Positions 35,160 to 43,650 of a stretch of DNA of 64,000 bases are shown piece after piece. The stretch spans positions 310,001-374,000 of the forward strand of contig NZ_NOIS01000004.1 in assembly GCF_004137765.1 (NCBI RefSeq). Reading direction: 5' to 3'. The notes under the pieces are model-generated. The model was not told the origin of the DNA, made no database searches, and saw nothing but the letters and a program-made list of their open reading frames with translations. Position 1 is the first letter of the stretch. Every line of letters begins with the position of its first letter. This DNA is from Rothia uropygialis (lineage in GTDB: Bacteria > Actinomycetota > Actinomycetes > Actinomycetales > Micrococcaceae). Position numbers and translations under genes: made by a program.

Positions 35160-36560
35160 TCACCCCAGGCTTCCCAATCCGAAGACCCCCAGGGCCAATA
35201 CAAAACCGACGACTCCGATCAACGTCTCCATCACGGTCCAGACCTTGAGCGTGGTGATTTCGTCCATGTCGAGCAGATTCCCGACGAGCCAGAAACCGGA
35301 ATCGTTGAAATGGGACAGAACCACGGATCCCGCCGCGACGGCCACGACCATTGCGGCCAGTTGGAATTCGTTGTACCCGGCTGCCGCAACACCCGAGGAG
35401 ATCAGCCCGGCAGTGGTCGTCAGGGCAACCGTCGCGGACCCTTGGACAACTCGTAGTGTCGCCGAAATGATGAACCCGGCCAGGATCAGGGGGATACCGA
35501 GCCCGGACAGGGACGAGGCCAGGGCGTCGCCGATCCCGCTGGCTTGCAGGACACCGCCGAACATCCCGCCAGCGCCGGTGATCAGGATGACCGAACACAC
35601 CTTGGGCAGGGCCCCTTCCAGGAGGTCCTGGGCCTGCTTCTTCCGCAAACCTTTCCTCCACCCGAAAACGACCAATGCAACCATGAGCGTCACCAGGAGA
35701 GCGACGGGCGTTTCTCCCAGCATGACCACGAATTCGTACCAGGGCTGGTCTGAGACTCCTCGACCGAGCGCTCCGGCGTCGGCCAACGCCGAAAGACCCG
35801 TATTGGCGAAGATCAGAATCATCGGAAGCAAAAGTATTCCGACGACGGCCATCCAGTGCGGCGGATCGTCGACGTCCCGGTTTTCCGCGACTCCCATAGT
35901 CTGAGGCACGGGTAGATCCACGCGTTTCCCGACGAACTTCCCGAAAAGATATGCGGACAAATACCAGGTCGGGATCGCAACGACGAGACCAACGAGCAGA
36001 AGTATTCCCAAATCCGCATGAAAGAACGAGGACGCCGTAACCGGTCCCGGATGGGGCGGCACAAAAACATGCATCACGGAGAACGCGCCCACGGCCGGGA
36101 TACCGTACAGGAGCATCGATCCACCGACCCAACGTGCCACTGAAAAGACCACCGGGAGCATAACCACGAGACCCGCATCGAAGAATATTGGGAATCCGAA
36201 CAGCAACGAGGCGATGCCAAGGGCCAACGGCGCTCGTTTTTCTCCGAAAACGTGAACCAACCGGTGGGCCAAGGACCGCGAACCGCCTGATGATTCGAGC
36301 AATGCGCCCAGCATCGCTCCCAACCCGACCAGAAGAGCCACGCTCCCCAAGGTGGTTCCGAACCCCTGGGTCAGCACGTCGACGATGCTCCCCATGGGTA
36401 TTCCTGCCGCCGCCGCTGTCAACAGGCTGACCAGAATCAGAGCGGGAAAAGCGTGAACCTTGAGCCCGATGATGAGGAGAAGGAGAAGAACGACTGCCCC
36501 CAACGCGATGAGCAATAACGGGCCGGCACCAAGGGTTTGCGACCATCCGTCAACGTTCAT
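35160..36560 (-). CDS. GntP-family permease (gluconate-type sugar-acid:proton symporter)
   Basis: 466 residues, 12-14 spans. GntP features: HAFPALILVSLLTAAAAGIP near residue 28, GFGTTLGSVALLVGLGAMLG, FFDAGLVVMLPVV, VPPHPGPVTAS near 170, and SATVALTTTAGLISS and SHFNDSGFWLVG near the end. Imports gluconate or related sugar acids (idonate, glycerate, fructuronate). ATG at 36560 with GGAAGG upstream. It precedes the kinase in the same direction with a 178-bp gap that contains operator copy 3, so the kinase has its own promoter; the permease promoter region (36561-36650) lacks the palindrome. Confidence 0.92.
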   Translation of the reverse strand: MNVDGWSQTLGAGPLLLIALGAVVLLLLLIIGLKVHAFPALILVSLLTAAAAGIPMGSIVDVLTQGFGTTLGSVALLVGLGAMLGALLESSGGSRSLAHRLVHVFGEKRAPLALGIASLLFGFPIFFDAGLVVMLPVVFSVARWVGGSMLLYGIPAVGAFSVMHVFVPPHPGPVTASSFFHADLGILLLVGLVVAIPTWYLSAYLFGKFVGKRVDLPVPQTMGVAENRDVDDPPHWMAVVGILLLPMILIFANTGLSALADAGALGRGVSDQPWYEFVVMLGETPVALLVTLMVALVVFGWRKGLRKKQAQDLLEGALPKVCSVILITGAGGMFGGVLQASGIGDALASSLSGLGIPLILAGFIISATLRVVQGSATVALTTTAGLISSGVAAAGYNEFQLAAMVVAVAAGSVVLSHFNDSGFWLVGNLLDMDEITTLKVWTVMETLIGVVGFVLALGVFGLGSLG

Positions 36561-36773
36561 GGGTGCGTACCTTCCGTCGTGTTCCGGAGGTGGATCCGGC
36601 TTCGAGCGATCCACCTCGATTTGTCCGCAGTCGCCGGAAAACACCGGCTGACTGGCGTGAACACGAAACTACCTTCTACGGGTCCCGCTGTCCGTCAAGG
36701 GGCGGGTCAAATGGTCAGGTAACTTGCAGTCATGACAAGCTATACGGAAGCGGCGCACCAAGCGATCGACCGC

Positions 36774-36816
36774 GCATGCGACAGCTTGCATGCCCTCGGG
36801 TCCGAGGATTCTCGGA
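36774..36816 (+). ncRNA. structured leader upstream of the AGCS symporter with mutually exclusive hairpins
   Basis: In the 320-bp gap 36561-36880 no gene is seen. GCATGC at 36774-36779 and 36788-36793 can pair with each other. Next, CCTCGG (36794-36799), CCGAGG (36802-36807) and CTCGGA (36811-36816) follow in series: the middle segment can pair with either neighbour, giving two exclusive hairpins (5 bp with loop GGTC, or TCCGAG/CTCGGA 6 bp with loop GATT). This could be an attenuator, but no known riboswitch class is recognised. Confidence 0.35.
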
Positions 36817-36880
36817 TCAAGCATCCGGGCCGCAAGACCTATCAACCGTAACCGCACCTCATCACTCGAAAGTATTCACC

Positions 36881-38374
36881 ATGGACGCATTGACCGACCT
36901 CGTCACCAACGTTGGTGACTTCATTTGGCAGGGCATGTTCATTGTCCTGATCGGCATAGGTCTGTACCTGACGATCCGCACACGCGGGGTACAGTTCCGG
37001 TCGATCCCTGAAATGTTCCGGATCCTGGGGGAACCCAGCGGCAAGGACTCCGAAGGCCGAACTCAGATCTCCTCGTTCCGCGCTTTCACGATCTCAGCGG
37101 CCTCGCGAGTGGGAACGGCCAATATTGCCGGTGTCGCCCTGGCGATCAGCATCGGCGGGCCGGGAGCCGTCTTCTGGATGTGGGTCATCGCCTCAGTCGG
37201 CGCGGCCAGCGCGTTCGTCGAGTCGTTGCTCGCCCAGCTCTACAAGCATCCCGGCAAGGATGCCTACGTCGGAGGCCCCGCCTATTACATGCAACGCGGG
37301 CTTCGTGCCCGTTGGATGGGCGTCGCCTTCGCAATCATCATTTGCCTGACCTATGGCTTTGTATTCAACACGGTTCAGTCGAATTCGATCGTCGACGCGA
37401 TCTCCCAGTCCACCGCTTCCTTCGCTCCGGGCCTTGCCGAGAGCATGGGCCTGAAAATCGTCCTTGGCGCGATCCTGGCCGTGCTGACCGCGGTCATCAT
37501 CTTCGGCGGTGTGCGTTCGATTTCCTCATTCACCCAGGTGATTGTTCCGGTCATGGCCGTCATGTACGTGGGACTCGGCCTGATCGTGGTAGTCATGAAC
37601 ATTACCGAGGTTCCCGCTGTCTTCATGCAGATCATCGAAGGCGCTTTCGGCATCCGGGAATTCGCGACGGGAAGCCTCATGGGCGTGATCGTCCAGGGCG
37701 TCCGCCGCGGGTTGTTCTCCAACGAAGCCGGCATGGGTTCTGCCCCGAATGCCGGAGCCACCGCGGCCGTTTCCCACCCTGCCAAGCAAGGATTCGTGCA
37801 GTCCTTGGGCGTGTACTTCGACACGATCCTCGTCTGCTCGATCACCGCGTTCATCGTGCTCCTCTCAAAACCGACCTTCGGAGACGAAGCAGCCGGCGCA
37901 TCACTGACCCAGACGGCCTTGGCAGACCAGTTGGGCGGTTGGGCCGTTCACTTCCTGACCGTAGCGATATTCCTGTTCGCTTTCTCTTCCGTGATCGGCA
38001 ACTACTACTACGGCGAATCCAATATCCAGTTCCTGACCGAACGGAAATGGGTCTTGCAGGTGTACCGGATCGTCGTGCTCTTGTGCGTCTTCGGCGGAAC
38101 CATTGCCGCTCTGGACCTGGTCTGGTCGCTCGCGGACGTCTTCATGGCGGTCATGGCGTTGCTGAACCTCATAGCCATCCTCCTGCTGGGGGGTGTGGCT
38201 TCGAAGGTCTTGAAGCACTACGAGCGTCAGCGCAAGGCGGGCAAGGAACCGATCTTCCACGCATCGGACATGCCGGAAATTACGGGATTGGAGACCTGGG
38301 ACGGCGGAGACGAGGTCACAACCCGTCAGTTCTGGATCGATCGAGAGGCCATGCGCCAGCCCGCCAAAAAATAG
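36881..38374 (+). CDS. AGCS-family sodium:alanine/glycine symporter
   Basis: 497 residues, 11 spans. Family signature seen: FRAFTISAASRVGTANIAGVALA near residue 65, GGPGAVFWMWV, GGPAYYMQRGL near 133, and RRGLFSNEAGMGSAPNAGATA near 280 with the substrate/Na+ site Asn. Imports alanine or glycine with sodium. The usual GVGTGN loop is SRVGTAN here. ATG at 36881 with a weak site. Standalone unit after a structured leader and before a strong inverted repeat. The acidic/basic C-terminal tail (~450-497) is hydrophilic. Confidence 0.93.
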   Translation: MDALTDLVTNVGDFIWQGMFIVLIGIGLYLTIRTRGVQFRSIPEMFRILGEPSGKDSEGRTQISSFRAFTISAASRVGTANIAGVALAISIGGPGAVFWMWVIASVGAASAFVESLLAQLYKHPGKDAYVGGPAYYMQRGLRARWMGVAFAIIICLTYGFVFNTVQSNSIVDAISQSTASFAPGLAESMGLKIVLGAILAVLTAVIIFGGVRSISSFTQVIVPVMAVMYVGLGLIVVVMNITEVPAVFMQIIEGAFGIREFATGSLMGVIVQGVRRGLFSNEAGMGSAPNAGATAAVSHPAKQGFVQSLGVYFDTILVCSITAFIVLLSKPTFGDEAAGASLTQTALADQLGGWAVHFLTVAIFLFAFSSVIGNYYYGESNIQFLTERKWVLQVYRIVVLLCVFGGTIAALDLVWSLADVFMAVMALLNLIAILLLGGVASKVLKHYERQRKAGKEPIFHASDMPEITGLETWDGGDEVTTRQFWIDREAMRQPAKK

Positions 38375-38402
38375 TGGATATTTGATATTCACGGCTCGTC
38401 GA

Positions 38403-38457
38403 AGGGGTATGCCAATGTCAGGAGGCCTTTCTGCCTTCCGGCAGGTGGCATACCCCT
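38403..38457. terminator. long inverted repeat with nested hairpin after the AGCS gene
   Basis: AGGGGTATGCCA (38403-38414) and TGGCATACCCCT (38446-38457) are perfect 12-bp arms; nested in the loop is CTGCC-TTCC-GGCAG (38431-38444). It begins 28 bases after the AGCS stop. There is only a short T pair after it, so it is a terminator of the U-poor actinobacterial kind or a transcript-stabilising structure. Confidence 0.75.
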
Positions 38458-38551
38458 CTTGACTCCGCGAATACGCCCTTTGTTCTCGGGGCAGGATCGC
38501 CATAATGGGTATGGGAATCACACTCTTTTCCTTTCACGAAAGAACATCTCA

Positions 38552-40366
38552 TTGGGCGGAAAACTGAATCGTGTAACTGGGGCACTCATTCTCTCCACGG
38601 CATTGTCTCTGACCGCGTGCTCGCCTCAGGGGCCCGATCTGCGAGGAGCGATCGGCGATTATTACCACTCCTCGGAGTCCGTACAGAATGAGCTCGGCCA
38701 TCCGCTCAAACCTCAAGAGTGCGATCAGGCGGAGGGCGGATGCTTCCAAGAATTCGACCATGGCCGCATCTATTGGTCTCCCACCGCCGGCGCGGCTCAT
38801 GTCCGGGAAGGGCAAATCTCTGAGTTCTACAACCAGCACGGGGGCCATGCGGGCCGGTATGGCTACCCCCGAGGGCCGGAGCGCTGCCCGCACCGCGGGA
38901 CCTGCATTCAGAGCTTCGACCACGCCGAGATCGCATGGTCTTCTACCCATGGCATTCAGGTCCTGACTTCGGATGCCATTCGCAAGTTCTACGACGGCGA
39001 GCACAGCGCGGAAGGGCGACTCGGGATTCCGGTCTCGGCGGAAGAACCGGCCGGGGACTCCGGGACAACACAAACCTTTTGGAACCAGGCGGACGACAAG
39101 CAGTACTTGGTCGCATGGAGTAGCTCGACCGGGGCGCACGCCGTCGAGACCACCGGCGCGATCGGCAAGAAGTGGACGGAGCTGGGAGCCGCTGGCGGCT
39201 CTTTGGGACTCCCAACCTCGGAGGTGTTCAGCAACCTGCCCTACGGGGGCAGGTACCAGGAATTCCAAGGCGGCCGGACGTATTCCTCCCCGGCAACCGG
39301 TACGTGGACGGTCGCCTCGAATACCATCCAACAAGCCTGGGACGAGGATGGAGGGGAAGGAGGTCGATGGGGTTATCCCACCTCGGACGAGCACTCGACC
39401 CCATTTGGGATCCAGCAGAATTTCCAGGGCGGTATCGCCCGGAAGTACGAGAACGACTCCGTCACGTTCCGGACCTATGAGCAAGTCCAGCCCGACGGGA
39501 TCAGCAAGACCATGGACGCCGAAGCCTCCGCCCTCGGGCTCGGGCGAGCGCTCGGGGCTGCGGCCAAGAGCGCTCTGGATACCTATTCGAAGCAGTACGA
39601 GCGTGCGGTCATGGTGTATTCGGACCGTTACGGGGGCGTCGCCCTGTCCAAACGGGTCTTCGACGTCTGGTCCGCCAATCCGAACCCGCACGGCCTGCCG
39701 CACAGTCATTCCGGGGACGGCGATACTCGCCGAACAGCGTTCCAACATGACGCGCTGGCCTTCGACGTCGACCATGACCTGGTGCGCCGAGTGGACAGAA
39801 CCTTGGGAACCGGTGACGCACTGGTATTCGGCGATTCCCAGGTCGCTCCGGAGAACAGCTGGATCCGGCAGGGCATTTCCAGGGCCGGGTTCACGGTCGA
39901 GGCGAGCCAAACCGCATACCCGAGCATTGGTTTCACTCGAAAACAACCATCGGGGAGTTATTCCGGCGGCGTCCTGGACAATTATTGGACTCTTCCCCTC
40001 GGGGACCCGGAGGTCATTTACCTCCAAGGCTCCGGGAACGACGTCTACGTGCGAGACAACGAACGCGTCAGACGTGACGCCACCCGGACAGTTCACAAGT
40101 TGAAGGAGCTGTACCCCCGCTCGACGGTCGTCCTCAGCGGCATCGTGACCGAAGACGTTCCGGAGCACAGGAGCAGGGATGAGCTGTCCCGCGTCTACGA
40201 ACAAGTTGCCGAGTCCGAGAAGATCCGATTCCTCCCCCTGAAGGGGTGGACCACCATCTACCAGGGTGCTCCGTTGCTCTCGGCAGACCATATCCACTTC
40301 ACGGACGCCGGTCATGATCACATGGCCGGTCCCTTCACGGAACAATTCCGGAAGGCAATCCGTTAG
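38552..40366 (+). CDS. lipoprotein with LGFP repeats and C-terminal SGNH/GDSL-type hydrolase domain
   Basis: About 604 residues from a TTG at 38552 (no better start with a site; the exact start is uncertain). The N-terminal hydrophobic leader ends with lipobox LTAC at residue ~23. Residues ~30-330 hold LGFP (PF08310-like) repeats, recognisable by RYGYPRGPE, RLGIPVSAE, SLGLPTSEV and RWGYPTSDE, each with a downstream F/W-x-x-G-x-I/A-x-W/Y-S motif. A ~430-600 domain has SGNH-type blocks: FGDSQVAP, SGND and the terminal ADHIHFTDAGH. LGFP repeats bind the cell envelope and the hydrolase would deacylate a surface substrate. Standalone gene between two inverted repeats/terminators. Confidence 0.75.
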   Translation: MGGKLNRVTGALILSTALSLTACSPQGPDLRGAIGDYYHSSESVQNELGHPLKPQECDQAEGGCFQEFDHGRIYWSPTAGAAHVREGQISEFYNQHGGHAGRYGYPRGPERCPHRGTCIQSFDHAEIAWSSTHGIQVLTSDAIRKFYDGEHSAEGRLGIPVSAEEPAGDSGTTQTFWNQADDKQYLVAWSSSTGAHAVETTGAIGKKWTELGAAGGSLGLPTSEVFSNLPYGGRYQEFQGGRTYSSPATGTWTVASNTIQQAWDEDGGEGGRWGYPTSDEHSTPFGIQQNFQGGIARKYENDSVTFRTYEQVQPDGISKTMDAEASALGLGRALGAAAKSALDTYSKQYERAVMVYSDRYGGVALSKRVFDVWSANPNPHGLPHSHSGDGDTRRTAFQHDALAFDVDHDLVRRVDRTLGTGDALVFGDSQVAPENSWIRQGISRAGFTVEASQTAYPSIGFTRKQPSGSYSGGVLDNYWTLPLGDPEVIYLQGSGNDVYVRDNERVRRDATRTVHKLKELYPRSTVVLSGIVTEDVPEHRSRDELSRVYEQVAESEKIRFLPLKGWTTIYQGAPLLSADHIHFTDAGHDHMAGPFTEQFRKAIR

Positions 40367-40484
40367 ATGCATGAGCTCATTGACTCCATCGGCCCCAATG
40401 CGAAAGATGGACGCCGTGCGAACAGCGGTGGCATTCAGCCTGTTTGCACGGAATGATGGGATCGAATCGTAGATGGAGGAGAAC

Positions 40485-41069
40485 ATGTCGGACCTGACCG
40501 AGGTCGAGGTCTTCATCCCGGCTGGGGGCCCCGAGGAGACTGAACGCGAAGAGTTCCTCGACGCGGCGGCCGAACTCGCGGAACAAGGGTACCCGATCAC
40601 GGTGTACGTCCGTGGCGAGGACGAATGGGCCTTCGAAGAATGCGAACACGTGGCGGACATGCTCGAGGCATCCGGGGACATGGTCCTGCCCATCACCCTT
40701 CTGGGACCACAGATCGTGGCTTCCTGGATGTACCCAACGTCCGAGCAGATGCGCAGGTTCGCGAAAGCTCAGGAGCCCAAGCGCAAGGACCCACGTTTCA
40801 GCGCCGCCGCGGCCGCATGCGGCCCAGGCGGCCGCCAGGTTCCCGGCGGCGGGCAGCCCTCGGAGAAACCCGCCCCAGCGGGTTTTGCTGCTGTTCTGGC
40901 CGGAGTCCCCGAAACCCCTCGGGGCGGCCCCGATATGGGCGCCCGGCGCAACCTCATGGGCGGAGACATCGGCGACGGGGTACCGACATCGACCACCGCC
41001 GATTCCGCGGGCGCTGAGCACGCCTCAGGCGGTTGTTGCGGCGGATCCTGCGGGTGCGGTGGCCACTAA
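40485..41069 (+). CDS. ArsD-like thioredoxin-fold protein with Cys-rich C-terminal tail
   Basis: 194 residues. Residues 1-90 look like the ArsD arsenic metallochaperone: VEVFIPAGGP, then QGYPITVYVRGEDEWAFEE, MLEASGDMVLPITLLG and MYPTSEQMRRF. The N-terminal CC pair of ArsD is replaced by GGP. After a low-complexity Pro/Gly linker the C-terminus ends GGCCGGSCGCGGH, a Cys pair cluster that could bind a metal. ATG at 40485 is chosen since ATGGAGGAG upstream is itself the ribosome site. No ars genes adjoin. A metal or metalloid chaperone/scavenger function is inferred. Confidence 0.6.
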   Translation: MSDLTEVEVFIPAGGPEETEREEFLDAAAELAEQGYPITVYVRGEDEWAFEECEHVADMLEASGDMVLPITLLGPQIVASWMYPTSEQMRRFAKAQEPKRKDPRFSAAAAACGPGGRQVPGGGQPSEKPAPAGFAAVLAGVPETPRGGPDMGARRNLMGGDIGDGVPTSTTADSAGAEHASGGCCGGSCGCGGH

Positions 41070-41155
41070 ACCGTCGGTGTCCACAGAGTGCTACCCCTGA
41101 GCCGACGAGGTGGGCCAAGTAGTGTGGGGCAAAACATCGACTTGAAGGAGTGACC

Positions 41156-41980
41156 ATGAAGTTCTTCCCGAACAAGAACAATCGTCGTCCGGAATGGCAG
41201 CTCTCGCTGTCGCCCGAAGAAAAGAAGAAACGTCAGTCCCAGGCGCGCGAGCGCAAGCGTGGCGGAACCGCGCGACGCGGCCGGAATCGGGCGGGACGGG
41301 TTGCTCCCAGTTCGGCCGTCACCGCAGGCCGGAGCCGAGGGCCCAACCCCACGACTGATACCCGCCGGCACGATGGGTCGGACAAGCGCCCGGCCCGGAA
41401 GACGGGAGGGTTCTTCCGCGATTCGACCATCGCTTTCGCTTGGGGCTTCGCGGATGCGACGGTGTGGTGTATTTCCCCAGAGGTGTGGACGTCCAATGTC
41501 GCCCTCAAGAATCTGGCCCGGGGCGGCGCCATCACGTGGGGCGCCCTCGCCGGCACCCTCGCGGGAGGGGTCTGCACGTACAGAATCGCTCAAGAGGTCG
41601 GAAAGCGCGAGAATGCCCAACGGTTGCTGCGCATCCCCGGCATTTCCGCAGAGACTCTTCGCCACGCGAACGCCGAAGTCAAAGAAGACGGCGCTCGGGC
41701 ATTGGCGTCGGGCGCGGTCGAAGATCTCCCGTACAAGGTTCACGCCAGCGCTTTGGGCATCCAACAAGCCCCAATGGGCGAGTTCCTGTTCTGGTCCGCC
41801 GCGAGCCGCATGACGCGGATTGGGATCGTCACCAACGGCGTCGCCGTACTCGGGAGCATCTCGCATTCGATTGCTCCGCGGTTGACCAAGGCCGTCGGCC
41901 CTCTGGTCCTCAATGCGGGCTGGGCCGCGTACTACGCGTGGCGCTTGTCCAAAGGCTCCAACACGAAAAGCTGGTCATAG
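41156..41980 (+). CDS. hypothetical membrane protein
   Basis: 274 residues, not recognised. The first ~80 residues are very basic and hydrophilic (KKKRQSQARERKRGG, then RRGRNRAGR), followed by an Ala/Gly-rich hydrophobic stretch (~85-140; AITWGALAGTLAGGVCTY) and another one (~210-262), probably two to three membrane helices. GAAGGAG precedes the ATG at 41156. Same direction as the ArsD-like gene, 86 bases apart; the next gene converges behind a strong hairpin. A cytosolic, nucleic-acid-binding N-terminus is possible. Function unknown. Confidence 0.55.
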   Translation: MKFFPNKNNRRPEWQLSLSPEEKKKRQSQARERKRGGTARRGRNRAGRVAPSSAVTAGRSRGPNPTTDTRRHDGSDKRPARKTGGFFRDSTIAFAWGFADATVWCISPEVWTSNVALKNLARGGAITWGALAGTLAGGVCTYRIAQEVGKRENAQRLLRIPGISAETLRHANAEVKEDGARALASGAVEDLPYKVHASALGIQQAPMGEFLFWSAASRMTRIGIVTNGVAVLGSISHSIAPRLTKAVGPLVLNAGWAAYYAWRLSKGSNTKSWS

Positions 41981-42004
41981 GCCGACCGGTTCCAGTAAAG
42001 GCAT

Positions 42005-42059
42005 GACGTGGCGATTGCGCCCCGCTTGATCGCACAATGCGGTGCGCAATCGCCACGTC
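42005..42059. terminator. 16-bp perfect inverted repeat, bidirectional terminator
   Basis: GACGTGGCGATTGCGC (42005-42020) and its exact inverse GCGCAATCGCCACGTC (42044-42059) form a perfect 16-bp stem; CCGC (42022-42025) and GCGG (42039-42042) extend it inward. It sits between the converging hypothetical-protein and GabP-like genes. No T-run on either side. Confidence 0.85.
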
Positions 42060-42091
42060 GTCGAAGCAAACGCGGACCTGCCCCTTTCGGG

Positions 42092-43558
42092 TCAGGCGCG
42101 TCGTTGCTTGAGTCCTCGACGCACCACGGGCCAGAACAGAACCAGGATGACGACCGCGATCAGGCTTGTCCACACCTGGGTCCGGCCGTCGGCCGTGGTC
42201 AGCATGACGGTCAGGACGAAGGCGACGCCAGCGAAGAGCACGTAATTCAACACGGGATGCAGCCACACCTTGAGCTTCAGGCCGTCCCGTTCTTCCTGGG
42301 TCATTTTTCGACGCAGATTCAGCTGCGTCAGGGCGATGAATACGTAGACGAACAACGCCACGAGGCCAGCGGAGTTCATGATGAAGTCGAAAACGCCCGA
42401 TTCGGGTGCCGCGAAATTCACGATGGTGGCCACCACCCCGCCCACCGTTGAAGCAAGAAGAGCCATGTACGGAACACCATGACGGGAACGCGCCGTAATC
42501 GCTCTCGGGGCAAATCCTTGGTCCGCGAGGGCCGCAAACATTCGGGACGCGGAATACAGACCCGAGTTCAGCACGGAGAGCACGGCCGTGAATATGATCA
42601 GCTGCATGACCAGGGCTGCGCCCGGAACACCGAACTTGGCGAACGCGATCGTGAACGGCGCCTGCGTCACGTCGGTCGGAGCAGGCAGCTCGTTCCACGG
42701 GATCACGGTGGTAATCACCAGGACCGCACCGACAAAGAACAACAGGATGCGCCAAATGACGGTCGAGGTTGCTTGGCGGATACCCTTGGCCGGGTCCTCG
42801 GACTCGGCCGCCGCCATTACAGCAATCTCGGTTCCGAAGTAGGAGAAAATCACCAGGGCTACGCCGGTCAGTGCCGCTCCGTACCCATGGGGCGCAAAAC
42901 CGCCGTGCTCCCACAGGTTGCCGACGGAGAACTCGGCATGCGGCCACAACCCGAAGGCGAACAGCACTCCGACGCCCAGGAACACCACGATCGCGATGAC
43001 TTTGATGCTCGCGAGCCAGAATTCGACCTCGCCGAAGGTTCGCACCGAGATCAAGTTGGTTCCTACGAACAATGCCAACAGGAAGAACGAGGCCGCCCAG
43101 GCAGGTACGGCAGGGAACCAACCGTGAAGGGTTTCGCCGCCGAGCACTGATTCATAGGCGAGAACCCCCACCCAGAAATACCAGTACAACCAGCCGACCA
43201 GGTACGCCGCCCAATCGCCCAGCCCTTCTCGGGCGTATTCCATGAACGAACCGATTGCGGGACGGGCGGCAGCCATTTCCCCGAGCATCCTCATCGCCAA
43301 GAACACCAGGAGCCCGCCGATGAGATAAGACAGCACGGAAGCGGGCCCGACGGCCCGGATCACGTTTCCTGACCCGACGAACAAGCTCGCGCCGATGATC
43401 CCTCCGAGAGTGATCATGGTGACGTGCCGAGAACGCAGCTTGCGCGGAGAGGATGCGGCGTCGGGACCGTTCGAACCGCGTGATGTTTTGCCGTGATGGA
43501 CCGTCGAGCCCATGGATGTCTGGGGCGATACCCGGTCGTCGTAGGGTGAGTGACTCAT
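42092..43558 (-). CDS. amino acid permease, APC superfamily (GABA/polyamine-related permease)
   Basis: 488 residues, 12 spans. The N-terminal TM1 break motif is TLGGIIGASLFVGSGNVIRAVGPAS, followed by MRMLGEMAAARPAIGSF and an AAAESEDPAKGIRQA loop near residue 200, typical of the GabP/AnsP/ProY group. The ATG at 43558 (a longer open frame has no site) lies 92 bases after gabT. A hairpin separates the two genes. Probably imports GABA, proline or a similar substrate feeding gabT; exact specificity is inference from location. Confidence 0.82.
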   Translation of the reverse strand: MSHSPYDDRVSPQTSMGSTVHHGKTSRGSNGPDAASSPRKLRSRHVTMITLGGIIGASLFVGSGNVIRAVGPASVLSYLIGGLLVFLAMRMLGEMAAARPAIGSFMEYAREGLGDWAAYLVGWLYWYFWVGVLAYESVLGGETLHGWFPAVPAWAASFFLLALFVGTNLISVRTFGEVEFWLASIKVIAIVVFLGVGVLFAFGLWPHAEFSVGNLWEHGGFAPHGYGAALTGVALVIFSYFGTEIAVMAAAESEDPAKGIRQATSTVIWRILLFFVGAVLVITTVIPWNELPAPTDVTQAPFTIAFAKFGVPGAALVMQLIIFTAVLSVLNSGLYSASRMFAALADQGFAPRAITARSRHGVPYMALLASTVGGVVATIVNFAAPESGVFDFIMNSAGLVALFVYVFIALTQLNLRRKMTQEERDGLKLKVWLHPVLNYVLFAGVAFVLTVMLTTADGRTQVWTSLIAVVILVLFWPVVRRGLKQRRA

Positions 43559-43592
43559 GGCTTGGTTGGCTTTCTTTGAGTGATCATGAAGC

Positions 43593-43626
43593 GGTGCTCG
43601 GCCCATTTCACCATGGACCGAGCACC
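43593..43626 (-). terminator. hairpin between gabT and the GabP-like permease gene
   Basis: GGTGCTCGG (43593-43601) and CCGAGCACC (43618-43626) form a 9-bp perfect stem; CCAT/ATGG (43603-43606/43613-43616) pairs inside. Located in the 92-bp gap between gabT and the permease gene, it may reduce read-through into the permease. No T-run. Confidence 0.55.
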
Positions 43627-43650
43627 GAGCTCGCACGTGACGGTTCGGAA

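Noticed and set aside
38549-40696. 715-codon open frame on the minus strand over the LGFP lipoprotein
   Set aside because: A shadow of high-GC codon use; no domain, while the plus frame has a lipobox, repeats and SGNH motifs.
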